This document shows positions 21,006 through 31,666 of a DNA stretch of 64,000 bases, one piece after another (within the stretch, counting starts at the first letter, position 1; each line of letters begins with the position of its first letter). The notes below the pieces were generated by a model. It was not told where the DNA came from and made no database searches. It saw only the letters and a list, made by a program, of their open reading frames with translations. Position numbers and translations under genes: made by a program. Source of the stretch: Pohlia nutans (lineage: Eukaryota; Streptophyta; Bryopsida; Bryales; Mniaceae); contig CM040085.1 in the NCBI GenBank assembly GCA_022496805.1, positions 31,091,811 through 31,155,810 on the forward strand, written 5' to 3'.

Positions 21006-23728
21006 TCATGGTCTTCAGCAGCATCTTCATCCTCAGGGACACCCCTCAGGTACATGACATTGTTACATCTGCAAGGGTAGAAATTGGCGACGTCAGAAAG
21101 CACACAAGAAATTGCTTTGCACAAGTTCTGATACCATTGTGTCTGGAAACGAGCACAGATGTATGATAAAGCAAGAATAACCCCTGAAGGACCAAGGATT
21201 TATGGTTTGAAAATGAAAAATTCAATGGATCATATTGTGAAAAATATAATTTAGAAGGGACCAAATTTTATATCACTAGAATGAGTAAAGAACATAGCAT
21301 GTGTTGATCAAAGTGCAAATAAGTTTGAACAAAAGAAAATCCATATAGAATCTACTCAAAACTTCTAAAAAAACATGAGGTTCAATTTAAGCTTCTTAGT
21401 CCTTTAACCCCTAAAATTCCTTGACCGTATTCTCACAAAAAACCATGAAAAACGCAGCATTTGGAAGTTGCAGAAGAAATCATATGTTTTTTTAGTTTTT
21501 TCATCATTTAACCGTAAGATCTAATACCCAACTTGAATTTTCATGTGAGCACAAAATTTGAGAGCAAAATGACCATTAGATTCTTAGATTATAAGGATCA
21601 AAGTTGCAAAAGAAGATTTTTTGGGGTTCAATCCGGTGACAAATTTGAACTTTAGAAATTAATATCTTTTTTTTGAATGGGTTAGAAATTCATTGAATGG
21701 CAAGGCCATGTTAAAAATTGAGTTAAGTCTTCAAATATAAAATCTTGTAAGAAAAAAGCTCATATTAATTTTTTCATAAAACAATTACTAGAAGTGGGTA
21801 CAAAGTGAAAGGAAAAAGAAAATCATTAACATTGTTTGACATGGAATTGTAAAATGTCAATCTTAACGGTGAGAATGTTGTACTTGGAAATCTTCACCTA
21901 GTGCCTTTTATTTCATTAAAAAATATTGAAAATTGAGTTTAGAAATGAGCTTCAAAGTTTTTTTTGTCCAAACTGCCCAAAAAACAGATCTCCTCATAAC
22001 TTTTATCCCATTGCTCAAAATGGGTAGATTTAAAGCTTCATTTGTAGATAAAGATCAACCAATCATGAATCAAAAAAGAAATTTTGAAAAAGAGTAAAAA
22101 ATTAAAAAATTCTTGCTGCCCGATCTCACTTCAAAAACTTCAAATGCTTATAACTTTTGCAATACTTATCGGAATGACATGAAACGAAGTGTGACATGTA
22201 GAGTGTAGTTTTTGGAAGCTACACTGAAATTTTCATTGAAATTTTTAAAAATATGAGGTCCCTGGAGGCTGCCCAAAAAGTGGAACGACCAGAATATGGT
22301 CGCTCAGAATTTTAGGGGTTAAGAGATAAAGAAGGCTCTGGGGGAAAGGAAAAGCTGGACCTGATCAGAACCTCTCCCAAGTTGCCAGTAAATGCCCCAT
22401 CCACAAACTCCTCCGTGCTTGCTAGCTGTACACCACAAACAAGAAGCAAAGTGAGGGGCATACTAATTAACCCCTAAAGGACCTAAGGATTCATGGTTTT
22501 AAAATGGTAAATTCAATCGATCATATTATGAAAAAACCAAATTTTAAATCACTGAAAGCAATGAAGGAACATTGCATGTGTTGGTCAAAAACAAGTGAAT
22601 TTAAACGAAAGAAAATTTACATAAGACCTACTCAAAACTACTTAAAAAAACATGAGGCCCAATTCAGGCTTCTTGGTCATTAGGGGTTGAGGAGCTCATA
22701 TCATCGACCAAAATCAAATCACATTCATTCGAGAAACAAGTAAGAATTTCAAACCAATAATTACCTGCAGATTCATGTACGAATCGACTGATACCAAATA
22801 CCCTGTTCCCAACATCCCAGAAATCCAATTGCCACAATCTCGTCAAAAATTTCAATACAACGACCCTCCCCATTTGCTTGGGGACCTTTTCCTATGGGTT
22901 GAAAAGTCACCTATTTACAATGCAAGTGAAAAATTGTACCCATTAGGTACACTGCCCTGCATCCGGAAAATTACCTTACGGCATTTGCCATGTTCCTTGT
23001 TGTGAAATTTTACGTACATTCCTATGATATCTAGTACTTTTATAGTTTTGGCTATAATTATATTTTTGAAAATGCCTAAATTTTTGAAAATTATTTTCCA
23101 AAATTAACATGGATATTCACAAAAATTCCAATATTTTGGGATTGCCGAACTTACAAATCAAAATTAAAATAATTATTCATGCCGAAAATGAAAAGGTAGT
23201 ATGGTAATACATATTTTAGTGAATTAAAATCCTAAAATCAATGGGACTACACCCATTCAAAAAAACATTCTAATGATGGAAACCCTTCAAAACAGGGAAT
23301 GGGTGCACTGAGAATGGGAGACATTGGTGCAATAATGCTAACATGAAAAAGTGGAACATGCATAATCAATCAGAAATTACGAAACCCTAATTCTTGTGCA
23401 ACTAGGGTTTAGGGTTTTAAGCGGACGGAACGAACGAAATACAAAAGGGTTTCCGAATATACGCAACGTACCTTTGTACTCCATGCCCCACTTCAGTTTC
23501 ACGATCACAGGCTTTCCTGTCAAGTCGTTTAGGAAAGGCTTGGGATTCACCGGAATGGTCTACGGCATCAATAAAAAAAAAAACGGAAACAGTCAGGTTC
23601 CGTAAACTTGAATATTCGGAAACATACACAAAACAAGACAAGCCTGAAAGAAGCACAGTCTCCCGAAATATATTCAAACACTTTGGATCATCAAATGAAG
23701 ATTGCGTGATGAAATGACCCACCGCCAT
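21002..23728 (-). CDS. Small nuclear ribonucleoprotein SmF (Sm core protein F), five exons
   Basis: CDS joins 23728-23723, 23559-23472, 22802-22765, 22425-22361 and 21068-21002: 264 nt, 87 residues, all junctions GT-AG and in phase. Residues 1-31 (MA, then [20 protein letters not shown] and KLKWGMEYK) hold Sm motif 1. They are followed by [13 protein letters not shown], then [20 protein letters not shown], then Sm motif 2 ([12 protein letters not shown]) and a short acidic end. Length and order match SmF of the family (about 86-88 residues). SmF joins SmE, SmG and four other Sm proteins in the heptameric ring on the U1, U2, U4 and U5 snRNAs. Exon 1 encodes only Met-Ala. Introns 3 and 4 contain TTAA elements, and the stop codon overlaps the TTAA of another. 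No defect is seen, so the gene looks functional. Confidence 0.95.
21177..21403. mobile_element. TTAA-flanked MITE-like element, family D, copy 2 (SmF intron 4)
   Basis: It begins ATAACCCCTGAAGGACCAAG, with TTAA mutated to ATAA, and ends in GCTTCTTAGTCC, where the last few bases of the family terminus are missing because a family C element begins there. It lies between exons 4 and 5 of SmF. Confidence 0.7.
21404..22322. mobile_element. TTAA-flanked MITE-like element, family C (SmF intron 4)
   Basis: It starts TTAACCCCTAAAATTCCTTG and ends CAGAATTTTAGGGGTTAA, with about 16 bp of perfect inverted terminus including TTAA. Inside the right end is a palindrome CGACCA-gaata-TGGTCG. It is 919 bp, AT-rich and without a coding frame. 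It abuts the D copy on its left and ends 38 bp before exon 4 of SmF. Confidence 0.8.
22467..22690. mobile_element. TTAA-flanked MITE-like element, family D, copy 3 (SmF intron 3)
   Basis: It starts TTAACCCCTAAAGGACCTAA and ends GGTCATTAGGGGTTGA (right TTAA mutated to TTGA). At 224 bp it is the cleanest short member of the family, and it lies between exons 3 and 4 of SmF. Confidence 0.8.
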
Positions 23729-23904
23729 GAGGAGTGACTCGAAGCAAAACAGGAAGGCCGCGTCTGTCTGTTGATGAAGATGTCGAAGAAGAGGTGATAG
23801 CGGTTCTACTATGTCAGCATACAAATGTGATAATAAGGAGTTGTGAGTGTGAAAAGGGTTGTAACCCATCTTCCTGACTCGTTGTTATCACACACATTCC
23901 AGTA

Positions 23905-24385
23905 AAGAACTAGTGTGGCATGTGCCGTTGACCCAGTTTCCCTGTCATTTAGCCATACTTTGTCTTTTTGTTTTATTTCTAGAATAATTTATTCACAATT
24001 TATGGCGAGAAAATTTGATTAAAAATTCATAACTTTCATACCGGGTGGGTCCAAAAGCTACGAAACGACTTTGATGCACCCCTAGTCATTGAGAGCTTTT
24101 GAACAATGCCGAGATGACATCAAAAAATTTCATATTGCATTTTTCATAATTTAATTCAATTTATAGTGACGAAATTCGATTAAAAATTCATAACTTTCGC
24201 ATTATATGTCCAAATGCGACGAAACAAACTTCTTGCACCCCTCCTTGTCAAGAGTTTTTCGATGGTACCAAGAACATAGCCGGCAAGTGAGTCTAAATGC
24301 ATTTCAAAATTTAGAAAAAATAGATGAAATGATTCTAAATTTTCTGAGAGTGATTTAATCTTTGAAACCCTTGCGCCCAATCATA
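23905..24385 (+). repeat. Dispersed repeat with two internal tandem units, copy 1
   Basis: This matches 33985-34395 in the same orientation: AACTAGTGTGGC, then TTTATGGCGAGAAAATTTGA, AAAATTCATAACTTTC and GACTTTGATGCACCC. Within it, two units of about 150 bp repeat the series AATTTGATTAAAAATTCATAA to GCACCCCT. It lies just upstream of the SmF promoter. No coding capacity. Confidence 0.7.
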
Positions 24386-24567
24386 TAGTATATTCTGTAT
24401 TTGGTAGTACTTGATCAAAATATATATGACCAAACACTTTTTAGTACAAAGAAAAATTGATAACTGTGATAATATGTATCTAACAATATATCACAATTCA
24501 AGTACTAAACCGCATTTGAGCAATTATAAGGCTAAATACAGGTTATAAAGAGGGACCCCAAGGGCCT

Positions 24568-25229
24568 TTAACCCCTAAAAGCCTGAGGGGTATTGAACAA
24601 AACATTGATGTGTTATAATATGTACCTTCCATATGTTTGATGAAGTTTGGTTCAATAGACAAAATGTAATTCATCATCTCTACAAATTATCCGTATTGTC
24701 AAACTTCCAAAAATAACTCTAGATCTTTTTTTAATGAATTTAAAATCATTAACCTTTGAAAATTTGTATAAATTATAATTTTCACTTTTAGAATTTAAAA
24801 TTTAGCATGATTGGTTAAAGTTGGTTTATCTATTGTAAAATTTGAAAAAACAAAAGAAATGATGGAGGGAACATTATTACTTTCTAATATTACAAAAAAA
24901 TATTGTAATGAAATTGGAATAACATGCACTACGAGATGATATGGATTCCATTACTTGGTTCTACTTATTTTGGAAAATCATTAAGAAAAATCATGTTTAA
25001 GATCTCACTTTTGAACTAAGAATGAAACTTGACATAAACCACTTGTGTTGTTTTAAAAAAATCACATTATCTTATTTTGAAGATCCATACTATACAAATG
25101 ATAGTCAAGTAGCACAAAAACCAAGAGAAATTTGGATAGATGAAAACTGTACATGATGAAGTATTTGAACAAGGTTGCAATCTGTTCGTCATCCAATATA
25201 TAGACGCAAGCACGTCAAAGGGATAATAA
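24568..25229. mobile_element. Chimeric or nested TTAA-type element
   Basis: The left end is TTAACCCCTAAAAGCCTGAG. The right part, from about 24880, is a family A element in inverted orientation, including AACATGCACTACGAGATGAT and the end GACGCAAGCACGTCAAAGGG, with the final TTAA decayed to ATAA. The two ends do not belong to one family, which suggests a recombinant or an insertion that lost one end. Confidence 0.5.
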
Positions 25230-25230
25230 T

Positions 25231-26245
25231 TCAAGAATTCAAGTTTATATTTTTAGGAGATGAAACCACGTGCCTACTACAAACCATGAATTTTACATAA
25301 ATTTTGGTAAAAATTTGAAATTACTATGATTTTTTGAAGTGATTGTAAAGAAAATTTATATCAATTACAAAATGTATTAAAAAATTCTGATTATTTTACC
25401 AAAGGTGTAAATTACAATGGAAAAAATTTAGAAAATGAAAATCATTTGTGTACCTAAATTTATAATTTTTTGCGACATCATGGTAATACCCACTGAACTT
25501 GTAATTGAAATAAAACACTCAATTATCAAAAAATTCAAAAATTCAAAGTCGAACAATCAATTAGACTTGGCAAGCTTCATTTTGTTAGTTAAGCTCAAAT
25601 GCAATAAAACTCATTTTCATGGTATAAATTTATTTTAAGAAAAAAAATCCAAAGTACACTACATAGTGAATCGAGTTTTTAACTGCTTTTGTAGTTGGGA
25701 CCACATGTAAAATTTAAAAATAAGAAAAATAATATAGTTGTTAAAAATCTTTGTACACTTGTCTTTTTGTGTGGGAGTGTAGATACTTTATAAAAGAGTC
25801 TAGTTACTAATTCTCTTAATCCTCGAGAAGGGGGAGTAGTCTTGCACCACTGATATAGACATCGAATCCTCAATGGGTTGAAGAGCACGCCGGCCTCAAA
25901 AGAGAACTAGAGTATTTACTGCTCCTGAAGGAGACTTCGATTTTGTTACGCCTTAGCCCCTAAAGGCTTGGGAGGCCAAAATCTGGTTTATGAATGTAAT
26001 TCACTATTCAATTGCAACTGCTACATGGATGATTTCTATCCAATTCTTTTTGTGAAGGATTTTGTTTGGTCATGCCACCCCCTCAAATTAAATTCAAATC
26101 ATTCAAGTGATGCTCTTGTGTAAATAACTCCAACAATTTTTAAGTTTCTTTCAGAAGCTTGACAAAAATAACTGATGCCCCCCCAAAAAATTAGGTTAAA
26201 TTACTAGTATACACATCATGATACTTCACCCAAAAAAATACAAAA
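25231..26245. other. AT-rich spacer, no gene recognised
   Basis: It contains a short stretch near 25880-25925 related to the CACGCCGGCCTC interspersed module, and a TTAGCCCCTAAAGGCTTGGG motif at about 25950 that looks like an orphan end of a TTAA element. No gene. Confidence 0.4.
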
Positions 26246-26367
26246 CACTACTAGCAAAGGCATCGCTTCTCACTCAAAACAATGTCAGAGTTCACTGTAC
26301 AAACTTGTCCTATGTGACAAATCGCTCTCACCTACCGAGTGAAAAGCGACGCCTTTTCCTTGTAGTG
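26246..26367. mobile_element. CACTA-type MITE, GAGTGAAAAGCGACGCC family, copy 2
   Basis: It starts CACTACTAGCAAAGGCATCG and ends GCCTTTTCCTTGTAGTG, with AAA on both sides as a possible 3-bp target duplication. It is the inverted relative of 11758-11930 and lies about 170 bp downstream of the membrane-protein gene. Confidence 0.8.
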
Positions 26368-26536
26368 AAAAACAAAAACAAAATCATTAGGGAGTGTTAA
26401 AAGTGGGAGACTTCTTCCCCACTCCACACTATTTTTCTCCCTCGGCAGAGAGTTCGCTCCCGTCGCGCGAAGCACGGCGTACTCGCGACGTCGGGGGCGC
26501 GCGCCGGCGTCGTGGCGATTTCACGTCGATTCCGTG

Positions 26537-27271
26537 TCATTGCGTTTTCACGTCGGTGAAACGGAGATTCTTGTTTGCGACGACGAGAGCGAATTGATGG
26601 GTGGCGAGGATGGCCAGGTTGCAGCCCAGGAAGAACCAGAACAGGAGCGAAAACTCCGCGCCCAGGGCGACGCAGAAATACCTGTCCATGGGCACCGCGC
26701 CCAGCCCCACCGCCACTCCCAATCCCGCGCCCGCCAGCCACCGCTTCGCCTCGCCCTGCAATTTCCCCCACTGTGTCCCGACGAACATGGCTCCCGCAAC
26801 CGCCGCGAGCAGCGCCGGCACCACGTACAACTGCTCCTGCAGGAGCGGCGGGGACAGGATCGCCACCGCCACGAACGCCACCCACCCCAGCAGCCAACCC
26901 AGGCGCTGGTTCCTTGTGCGGTCGTCCAACGCGCCCGTGAACGCGGCCAGCCCCGCGATTACGGAGAGCGCGGACAGCCCTGTACCCACGAGGTCGAGGA
27001 TGTGCGGGATCGTGAAGATGTGTAGGCAGTGGAAGAAGAGCCCGCCGATGCACATAATCCCGTACCACAGCAACGACGCCGAAATCAGGAACAGCCCCTG
27101 ACGCGCTTGCGGTCCGTCTCGCAGCACGCGCATCAGTGTGCGAAATCCCAGCCACCAGGTTAACAGGAAGCCCAAAACGATGACGAGCGCCGTCGCGGGC
27201 CAGAACACCGTCACGGCGCCAATCCCTGGAACCTGCTCCACGGAAAGATTAATGGGCTTCAATTCACGCAT
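26537..27271 (-). CDS. GC-rich multi-pass membrane protein, family not recognised
   Basis: A single open frame of 244 residues from the first in-frame ATG (MRELKPINLSVEQ). Hydropathy by eye gives six or seven membrane spans, for example TVFWPATALVIVLGFLL, GLFLISASLLWYGIMCIGGL, LSALSVIAGLAAF, LLGWVAFVAVAIL, VVPALLAAVAGAMF and FSLLFWFFLGCNLAILA. A histidine-rich loop (FFHCLHIFTIPHILD) follows the second span and an acidic loop (GALDDRTRNQR) the third. This recalls the polytopic CREST-type hydrolases but lacks their full pattern, so I do not assign it. Codon and base use are far more GC-rich than the flanking DNA. No introns are needed. A cytosolic tail ends in RFTDVKTQ. Confidence 0.65.
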   Translation of the reverse strand: MRELKPINLSVEQVPGIGAVTVFWPATALVIVLGFLLTWWLGFRTLMRVLRDGPQARQGLFLISASLLWYGIMCIGGLFFHCLHIFTIPHILDLVGTGLSALSVIAGLAAFTGALDDRTRNQRLGWLLGWVAFVAVAILSPPLLQEQLYVVPALLAAVAGAMFVGTQWGKLQGEAKRWLAGAGLGVAVGLGAVPMDRYFCVALGAEFSLLFWFFLGCNLAILATHQFALVVANKNLRFTDVKTQ

Positions 27272-27561
27272 CAACAAGCAACGATTCAGAAGCACAGCAG
27301 CACCAACACTAAGAACTGGAGTTTTACGTTCTCATTCAACTTGTTGAAACCATTGATCGCTCAATTTATTCACGTTCCGGTGAATAAAACCCCAAAAGTT
27401 AGGGCGAAATCTTAGCAAAAGAGTGAGTCCACCCGGTGAAAAGTACGCCGTATTTATTCAAGAGCAGATTTTCTAATCGATGATTGAAAGAAAATCTATC
27501 GATTGCAACAACTGAATGCAAAGCTCTGTGCACCCTAATTCTAGAAGCAAGTGCAACTTAC

Positions 27562-27699
27562 GTGGAGATTGATGGACGGCATTGGGCATCGTTCCGCAAC
27601 CCAATCGGGGAGCAAGTAATCGAATAACCCCGACGCATGGCGCTTGAATAGCTTTCCAAACGTCACAGGTAAAAACTTGATGGCCAGTTCCCGCGACAT
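27562..27699 (-). CDS. Possible first coding exon, product unknown
   Basis: An ATG followed by 46 codons (starting MSRELAIKFLPVTFGKLFKR) ends exactly at a strong donor, CCACGTAAGT. The stretch looks protein-like, with balanced composition and a PDWVAERCPMPS block. It lies about 290 bp upstream of the membrane-protein gene on the same strand, but a phase-compatible acceptor joining the two could not be found. It may be a 5' exon of an alternative transcript, an upstream frame in that gene's leader, or chance. Confidence 0.25.
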
Positions 27700-28919
27700 C
27701 GCTCCAAACACTGTCTTCGATCGTCCCAAACAATAATTGAATTACAAGCAAATCAAATCAGGCAGCAAGCATGAAAGATCGAAATCTCTCGACTCCCTGT
27801 GCAGATCGAACCTAACAGAATATAAGATGCAACAGGGTCAAGATCCAAGTTCAGTACTCCACTTGAATGAGTGTACTAGCTCATGAATCGTCGATATCAA
27901 TCTCGCACTTTTAGATTTGATGACGCGGTTCTATTAAAAATAAAAAAAGTGTTCTCCTAAGTAGCTGGCACGTGGCTTGGAGGTGACTTGTACGTGACTT
28001 GTACGCCGAAACGTCGAAACATCTGTTACCTGATCTAAGACGCCATGCATGCCTTCTGATGAGCACTCACTTTGGATGGCGATGGCAAATTATTTTAGTA
28101 TTGATTTCCCCTTTTTTGCAATTCAGAAATTGGCTCCTTTCATTTGTGCCCATCACCTTACTTCCGAAAGGATAAAGTAAAGGACCTGAGAGTCATAACC
28201 ATAGCATAATAGAGCAATGGGAGCCATCCCCCTTTTGCAATGGGACCACAGTCTAGCTACAATAAGAAACTAAGTTTACGTGATAATGACACTATAGTCC
28301 CAAAATTCATGGAATACAAATGATTACTTAAAAAAATTGGATATAAGTGAAGAGTCTCTTTCGATCCAGTTTTCAAAAGGGTGCTTCATTGCAATGCTCT
28401 ATATTGCTATGACTTATACTTGTATGGAATTTTCAACCTGATAGATAAAAGTTGACTGTGACGAATTGAGTGCGTTGCGTGAACTCAAGCAAGTCTACAG
28501 GAGGTTGGAGTAGCTCGGTGACTTGAGAAGGAATTCAAATAATTGATATGTGGAGTGCTTGATTTCTGCAGCGGTGATCCTGTTGATTAATGATCAGCTG
28601 TGCACGGACTGACCGATCGAGATCCGATTAAACGGTCGATCGATGAGCGTGGCCTACACGTATTTCGTAAGGGACACGCTCTTTCAATCCTGCATGCTGA
28701 TTCGTTTCATCATAAACTAAGTTGGAGAAAATGAAACAATGAATATTCATTCAACCTTAACGAGGACTGACAATGCACACACCCCGAGTAATAAATCAAA
28801 ATGAAAGTGAGCGGAACAAACAATAATAGCAACGCATCTTGAACGGAGAATCTGTTGGGTAGTTCGTCTATATCTACCCTTGGTATCTCCTCTCAGACGT
28901 AGACTCTATAGCTGGGACG
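27700..28919. other. Upstream spacer of the membrane-protein gene
   Basis: Moderately GC-rich to about 28700, with palindromic ATCGATC clusters near 28610-28645, and probably containing the promoter. No further gene recognised. Confidence 0.4.
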
Positions 28920-29094
28920 CACAGGGAGAAATAAAGGCATTTGCACATGGGATTTCATATGGGAAGTGGGACAAAATTTCCACAATTGTAACTTTCTTGG
29001 GATGATTGTAGTGTATTTAAGATCTGGGAAAGTTACAATTGTGGGAAATTTGTCCGCGTTCCCCATATGGGAAACTTGTATTTATCTCCCTGTG
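28920..29094. mobile_element. Long-TIR MITE with CACAGGGAGA ends
   Basis: The first ~75 bp (CACAGGGAGAAATAAAGGCA onward) are the imperfect reverse complement of the last ~70 bp (ending TTTATCTCCCTGTG), so the element can fold into one long hairpin. ACG flanks it on both sides, a possible 3-bp target duplication as in PIF/Harbinger elements. It is 175 bp. Confidence 0.7.
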
Positions 29095-29104
29095 ACGAGT
29101 ATTT

Positions 29105-29265
29105 GATAAGAGCATAGACCTCCACTAGCACTCTGTATAGCTCAAAAAATGGATGTGCATGGATTGGTCAAAAATTTATTTGGAGGGAGAAATTGAATAC
29201 AACAAATTAGTTCAGGACCCTCAAATCGACTCAAGCTAGTGTATCTTTCCTTCTTCATTGAACAC
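29105..29265 (+). repeat. Dispersed repeat, partner at 34595-34755
   Basis: It shares a series of blocks with 34595-34755: CTCCACTAGCACT, ATGGATGTGCATGG.TTGGTCAA, GACTCAAGCTAGTGTATCTT. The left end (AAGAGCAT) resembles GAGCATCTCC-type MITE termini. The boundaries are not resolved. Confidence 0.55.
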
Positions 29266-29302
29266 TATTAAGATGACATCATTTACAACTAATATCTATA
29301 TA

Positions 29303-29849
29303 TTTCCTCCATCCCATAATAGATGATGCTTTTGAGAAAAAAAATTGTCCCAAATCACTTGATGCAAATCATTTATTCAATTTGATGTTGTAGTTTTACA
29401 AATTCTAACAAAGCAAAATCACAAGACAGGTGCACATGAAGTGTGTTTTGTATGTGAAGCTTGTTTTTGCTTATGTGTGGAACCCTATAGCTATTTCAAC
29501 AATCTACTTTCATAGTTTCTATCATGCAATGTTGTAAACTCAAGAAAGCCTTATTCAAAACTTGGGTTGATGTGCTATTATACAACTCCTCCACAACATG
29601 AACAAGTTTATCAATTAATCTAAAAGTTTGATCATGCTGAAGAGATTGAATAGTTGGACCTCTTTAATGTCGCAGTCTACAAGTTGCCACTTGCTACACA
29701 TATTATATGCAGTATGATACTACTTAGACAAACATTCAACTACTCCAAAATAATAACATATTGTATTAAAAGATTTGATGAAATCATCATGGTTTGCTTA
29801 ATTTTTAATTTTTTTTCCAAAAACATCATCTAATATGGGACAGAGGGAG
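29303..29849. mobile_element. Stowaway-like MITE, 547 bp
   Basis: The ends TTTCCTCCATCCCATAATAG and CTAATATGGGACAGAGGGAG are inverted repeats flanked by TA. It is longer than typical Stowaway MITEs. No transposase frame is visible. Confidence 0.7.
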
Positions 29850-30295
29850 TATATTACAAATAAGAATTTATTCTATAGAATTTGTTGATTTTTTTTTTAA
29901 AATGTGCTTCTAAAAGTATAAGATACATCTCCTAATTTTTTTTAAATGAGTACACAAAGAGCAAACAAAGTCTATAATTTTTTTGAATTTCATACTTTTA
30001 AAACAACAACAAAAACACACAAAATGTGGAGAACATGGAGGATGAAGAATTAAGGATGAAGGGAGGCAACACTCTCTATGGCTCAAATTACTCCTACCCG
30101 AGGGCTGCACTGTACTAAACATGTACGGGTATACGTGAGTGTACAGAAGGGGTATTAATTTGAACATTGACATACAATAAAATCCATATAAATTTTGTCT
30201 TTTTCAATGTTGAATAAAAGAATAACTAATTTTTTTGAAGTTTGTAGAAATTTAAAAAAAAATTGTAGTTCCTACGTAATCCCTTGGTGCATAAA

Positions 30296-30844
30296 TTAAC
30301 CCTTAAAGGACCAACCATTCATTTTTTTAATGGTTTTTGGTCAAAGGCCCCAAAATTCAAGTGTTTTAGCTTTGTTGGAGTTGGTGTTTTCATTAGATCT
30401 TTAAATTGAGTTATGATGCATTGAAGAATAGACTTCATTTGAAGATTTGACACCATCAAGAAATCTAAAATTTGAGTGTCCAAAATACAAAGGGCTTTCT
30501 AAAGATGCTCCAATCACGCTTAGGGGCTTATTAAAGAACAAAAATTTATCTACCTTAAATAGATTAGGTCTTAGGGGCTTGTAAACATAAATTTATCTAC
30601 CTTAAATATAATTCTCGATATTAAATTTGTCAAAAATATATTTCTTTATGAATTTTTATCTTATTTAAATGATTAAATTTGTAAATATTTCAAATATCCT
30701 GAAATCATGTTGAAATTTTTGTCATGTCTCCATAATGTTGATGACTATCTGGGAAAAAATATAAATCATACAATGTGATATTTTAAGTATGCAAATTGTA
30801 GGGCTTTGACTTTTACAAAATAAGTGAGGACCTTTAGGAATTAA
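30296..30844. mobile_element. TTAA-flanked MITE-like element, family I
   Basis: It starts TTAACCCTTAAAGGACC and ends GAGGACCTTTAGGAATTAA, an imperfect inverted pair with TTAA at both edges. It is 549 bp. The interior duplicates a phrase CTTAGGGGCTT.TAAA.ATTTATCTACCTTAA. Confidence 0.6.
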
Positions 30845-31055
30845 AACTAAATACCTTCTTTAAAACTTAATAGCCAAGTATAATAGAGTTATCCGTAAAG
30901 TCAAAAAAAAAAATTCCACAAGAGGAAAGACAAGGCATACATTAGAGAAAAAATAAACCCTCAAGAGGGCCCTTTGAGTTTGACAAGCAAGTCTATAATT
31001 TGGGTCTTAGGGGCTTATTAAAGAACAAAAACTCTGACTAAAATTAGTTACCACC

Positions 31056-31345
31056 TGATGTAAATCAAAATGTTGAAAATCAACATGCTGTAATCAACAT
31101 GCTGAAAATCAACATGCTGAAAATAAAAAATGCTGAAAATAAAAATGCTGAAAATCAAAATGCTGAAAATCAAAATGCTGAAAATCAACATGCTGTAATC
31201 AAAATTGCTGTAATCAAAATCAACATGCTGTAATCAAAATGCTGAAAATCAACACGCTGTAATCAACACACTCAGTGAATTACACTCTGTAAATCAAAAT
31301 GCTGTAAATCAACATGCTGTAAATCAACATGTATGCTGTAAATCA
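31056..31345. repeat. Minisatellite of ~15-bp units
   Basis: About eighteen imperfect units of the type AATCAACATGCTGAA or AATCAAAATGCTGTA in a row. The array is not translated in any long frame. Confidence 0.9.
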
Positions 31346-31666
31346 ACCTTTGGGGTAAAAGTGGAACCAGGCCTGTAATAGTGCATCATGGCTATTAGTA
31401 TGATTTTGAAAACTGTGATGGCTCTAGAAACTTTCTGGAAGGGCCCTCTCGAGGGTCCATTTTTCTCTAATGACTGCAGGTTTTTTTGCTTGAAAAGCGG
31501 CGAAAATGATTTTTGGCTCCTATATTTTTGACAAATCACAATGCTCTAAATTGTCAGAGAGATTCAAACCTTGCACCTCACGGAAGCAAGAAAGGCTCCT
31601 CCATAGCACACCTGAGTTCTCACAACGGAATCTCTATGTGCCTGGTGCCCCCACACCGGCCACCAC

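Noticed and set aside
23417..23869. A 150-codon minus-strand frame over SmF exons 1 and 2
   Set aside because: The conserved SmF peptide lies in another frame of the same strand with matching splice sites; this frame runs through the intron.
26397..27155. A 252-codon GC-rich frame on the minus strand and three plus-strand frames over 26534-27101
   Set aside because: They overlap the 26537-27271 gene in other frames, are Arg/Gly/Pro-rich and lack a hydrophobic or domain pattern; they are by-products of high GC content.
31056..31345. Possible CRISPR-like regular repeat
   Set aside because: Units are about 15 bp with no spacers and the context is plant nuclear DNA; it is a minisatellite.
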